From Marinoscillum sp964351625 (GTDB lineage: Bacteria; Bacteroidota; Bacteroidia; Cytophagales; Cyclobacteriaceae), in assembly GCA_964351625.1 (NCBI GenBank), contig CAYGOV010000016.1:1-64000 (forward strand): DNA of 64,000 nucleotides. The letters are read 5' to 3'. Numbering within the stretch: the first letter of the stretch is position 1; the number at the start of each line of letters is the position of its first letter. Below are positions 62,455-64,000 of the stretch, one piece after another. The notes beneath the pieces are model-generated. The model did not search any database, was not told the origin of the DNA, and worked only from the letters and a program-made list of their open reading frames with translations. The position numbers and the translations under genes are program-made.

Positions 62455-63135
62455 TTAAGGAACAATCTTAATAGCGTAATCTTCCGATCTCCATGTACTA
62501 CTACCTGTTCCACCAGCTTCGGGAGTTTCTTCTAGATTAAAATCAAATCGTCTGGTTATATGTATAGTGGCCATGCCAAGTAGATTCGCACTGAGCTCGT
62601 TCGGTTTAATCTCAATAGCCGAAGCATTAATTGCTTCAATAAAATCGTAATAACTCTCATCCCCATTGGATATAGAAAGTTCAACCTTTTCTCCACTTCC
62701 CGATTTCTCCCCTAACCATGGTATCAAACCTCCTCTAGAAATAGATAACTGGGTAATTGTGTCAGATAAATCTATTGAATTAGGAAGTTCAATCGTATTC
62801 TCAAATACATCAGCATCTTCATTTCGATAGACAAACCTTGCTACTTCTAAAACTCCATTATAATCACGCTCATAACTGATAATTCCAAGCAAATCCTTCC
62901 TTTTCATACTTTGCTCATTACAAAGCACCTCAGATGGCGAGTTAAGCTTCAAGTATGTACTTCCAAAAAGAAACCGAGCACTAGCTTCCGTAACTTTTGT
63001 ACTAGCATCATAATTTAAGTCGTAGTTAGTTTTAATACGCTTTTGATTAACATCCTCAGCGTTTTCAGAAACGCATCCCACCCAAAAAATTGTGGAAACT
63101 ATTAATAGCGATTGAAATAAACATGTCCTTTTCAT
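62455..63135 (-). CDS. Hypothetical lipoprotein
   Basis: Family not recognised. 226 residues with a lipoprotein signal peptide (MKRTCLFQSLLIVSTIFWVG, lipid Cys at 21). A beta-rich mature part follows (YDLNYDASTKVTEASARFLF, ITQLSISRGGLIPWLGEKSG, MATIHITRRFDFNLEETPEA), with a Thr/Ser/Gly-rich segment near the C-terminus (AGGTGSSTWRSEDYAIKIVP). Its stop is 46 bases before the lactonase start on the same strand, so the two may be co-transcribed. A GATCTTTG box (one mismatch to TAnnTTTG) lies at 63167-63174 on the minus strand. Confidence 0.78.
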   Translation of the reverse strand: MKRTCLFQSLLIVSTIFWVGCVSENAEDVNQKRIKTNYDLNYDASTKVTEASARFLFGSTYLKLNSPSEVLCNEQSMKRKDLLGIISYERDYNGVLEVARFVYRNEDADVFENTIELPNSIDLSDTITQLSISRGGLIPWLGEKSGSGEKVELSISNGDESYYDFIEAINASAIEIKPNELSANLLGMATIHITRRFDFNLEETPEAGGTGSSTWRSEDYAIKIVP

Positions 63136-63233
63136 GAACTAAAGTTAGCGTTAGTTTAGATCATTGCAAAGATCGAATTAAGAGCCTAAATGCTACAAAA
63201 TACCTAGTTAGTGGTATTGATATTAGCAACGAT

Positions 63234-63347
63234 ATGCATGAAGTTTACGAGAAAATTGAAAGTAGAAAAACTAATAGTTTCCAATCGACAATAATGGCTT
63301 TAGAAAAACAGATTAAAGGGCTATTAACTAAGCTAAATACTCAATAA
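63234..63347 (+). CDS. Possible small ORF or gene remnant (37 aa)
   Basis: ATG 63234 to TAA encodes 37 charged, helical residues (MHEVYEKIESRKTNSFQSTI ... KGLLTKLNTQ). The same frame is open for about 30 codons upstream (LNATKYLVSGIDISND) without a start, so this may be the tail of a decayed gene. A strong terminator 120 bases downstream on the same strand gives it some support. No family recognised. Confidence 0.25.
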   Translation: MHEVYEKIESRKTNSFQSTIMALEKQIKGLLTKLNTQ

Positions 63348-63466
63348 AAGGCGTTTAATACCCGGCAATTTAAACTCACATTTAGGGAGATTATTCTTGA
63401 GTACATGAATATCCCTAATGGTGATTGAAAACATTAAAAACTCAAAACTGTGGTAGGTTTTGTGTT

Positions 63467-63510
63467 AAGCGCACTGGTCTCAATTTGAGTCAGTGCGCTT
63501 TTAATTTTTA
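63467..63510 (+). terminator. Strong terminator without an obvious upstream gene
   Basis: AAGCGCACTG (63467-63476) and CAGTGCGCTT (63491-63500) form a perfect 10-bp stem; inside the loop CTC and GAG can pair further. It is followed on the plus strand by TTAATTTTTA and not by T-rich sequence on the other strand. No confident plus-strand gene precedes it; the possible small ORF at 63234-63347 or an unannotated RNA is the candidate. The remaining gap to 63807 shows nothing. Confidence 0.8.
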
Positions 63511-63807
63511 AGGTCAATTGGCCAATCTACATATCCTGCATTATTGCGCTAGCATTGATGTAGAAACTTATTTCCAAGTTGTCCCAAAAAACTTTCTATA
63601 GATGGCCCACCTTCTCTTCGAAAAAGTGGCTGACCAAAATGAATTAATAAGCGTCTACCATTATCATTTTTCTGCATCACAACTTGCTTCATCTAGTATA
63701 TATCCATTAAATACCGGCGTTTTGGAGTCTTTAAAAGGGGCGCGTCAATAACTACTCTTTTATCTCCGATTATTATTTCTTAATTTATTGGTTCAAACCA
63801 ACTAGTA

Positions 63808-64000
63808 ATGAAAAATATTTTTCGATTAACACTCATAATTTTACTGACCTCAATGTTAACATTTGCACATGGTCAGGACGCAAGAGAGTTGTTCATTAAA
63901 GGAACTAATTCTATGAGCGGAGGGAATTTCGAACTAGCAATTACGCGCTTCAAAGAAGCAGTAAACCTCCAAAATGACTACCAAGACGCCTGGTACTATT
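63808..64000 (+). CDS. N-terminus of a secreted TPR protein, cut by the right edge
   Basis: 64 codons are visible. A signal peptide (MKNIFRLTLIILLTSMLTFA, then HGQ) is followed by the beginning of a TPR-type helix pair (LFIKGTNSMSGGNFELAITR, FKEAVNLQNDYQDAWYY). The pattern of a small residue, Y/F, L/A and W at the repeat positions is that of a TPR. It could be a plain TPR protein, or another TPR-sensor like those at 35-44 kb; the window ends too early to tell. Confidence 0.85.
   Translation, partial: MKNIFRLTLIILLTSMLTFAHGQDARELFIKGTNSMSGGNFELAITRFKEAVNLQNDYQDAWYY

Noticed and set aside
62409..62513. Longer start of the lactonase at ATG 62513
   Set aside because: It would bury a perfect lipoprotein signal 35 residues inside the protein and overlap the upstream gene; ATG 62408 fits better.

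Overview
The window looks like a chromosomal segment of a gliding marine-type member of the Bacteroidota, most probably Cytophagales. The support is a gldA-gldF-gldG transporter operon, several secreted proteins with type IX secretion (T9SS) C-terminal sorting domains, an ECF sigma / FecR / TonB-receptor set, LytTR and HisKA_2 sensor systems, TAnnTTTG-type promoter boxes, moderate-to-low G+C (by eye) and some TTG starts. The genus cannot be fixed from the sequence alone.

Layout. (1) 1-10537, minus strand: the N-terminal 3,512 codons of a giant secreted adhesin that runs off the left edge. It has a signal peptide, a glycine-rich zone, five 'LDLD' cadherin-like modules, a thrombospondin-3-like Asp-rich stretch, Ig/SprB-like modules and Calx-beta modules, ending in near-identical 109-residue tandem repeats. 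(2) 11.1-15.6 kb: a convergent histidine kinase and LuxR-type response regulator, an AHSA1/START-like protein and a PAS-only protein. (3) 15.8-22.7 kb, plus strand: a family 2 glycoside hydrolase, a membrane LytTR regulator, a lipoprotein joining an intradiol-dioxygenase-like domain to a thioredoxin-like domain, a GNAT acetyltransferase and an ABC-F ATPase. (4) 22.7-30.1 kb: a stretch rich in intergenic repeats (a 22-bp-period array, a dispersed hairpin element in three copies, small GC-rich hairpins). Its genes are a coiled-coil membrane protein, a PaiB-like FMN protein, a ParE-type toxin-antitoxin pair, a Trk/Ktr potassium uptake pair, a membrane J-domain protein and a hypothetical protein.

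(5) 30.3-44.2 kb, minus strand: two large T9SS beta-propeller proteins, each followed by a 57-residue PID-CTERM-like minigene too short for ordinary ORF calling. They are interleaved with a TPR histidine kinase / LytTR regulator pair and two overlapping TPR-transmembrane-LuxR regulators. Inverted repeats of 6-4-6 form lie just upstream of both large surface-protein genes. This is the most unusual block: a surface-protein cassette that couples two different envelope-sorting signals and carries dedicated-looking sensors. (6) 44.4-49.3 kb: a 5'-truncated DUF5777 remnant, a T9SS type-B beta-propeller protein, a DoxX protein, a SnoaL-like protein and a PepSY-like lipoprotein. (7) 49.4-53.4 kb: ECF sigma factor, FecR anti-sigma factor and TonB-dependent receptor without a SusD partner. 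(8) 53.5-59.7 kb, minus strand: SDR oxidoreductase, gldA, gldF, gldG, a DUF4340 protein and dnaN. (9) 59.8-64.0 kb: an NADPH-dependent FMN reductase, a fatty-acid-hydroxylase-family membrane enzyme, a lactonase-type beta-propeller lipoprotein, an unknown lipoprotein, a terminator with no clear gene upstream, and the start of a TPR protein cut by the right edge.

No rRNA, tRNA, CRISPR array, transposase or phage gene was recognised. Family assignments come from motifs read by eye; no database search was run.
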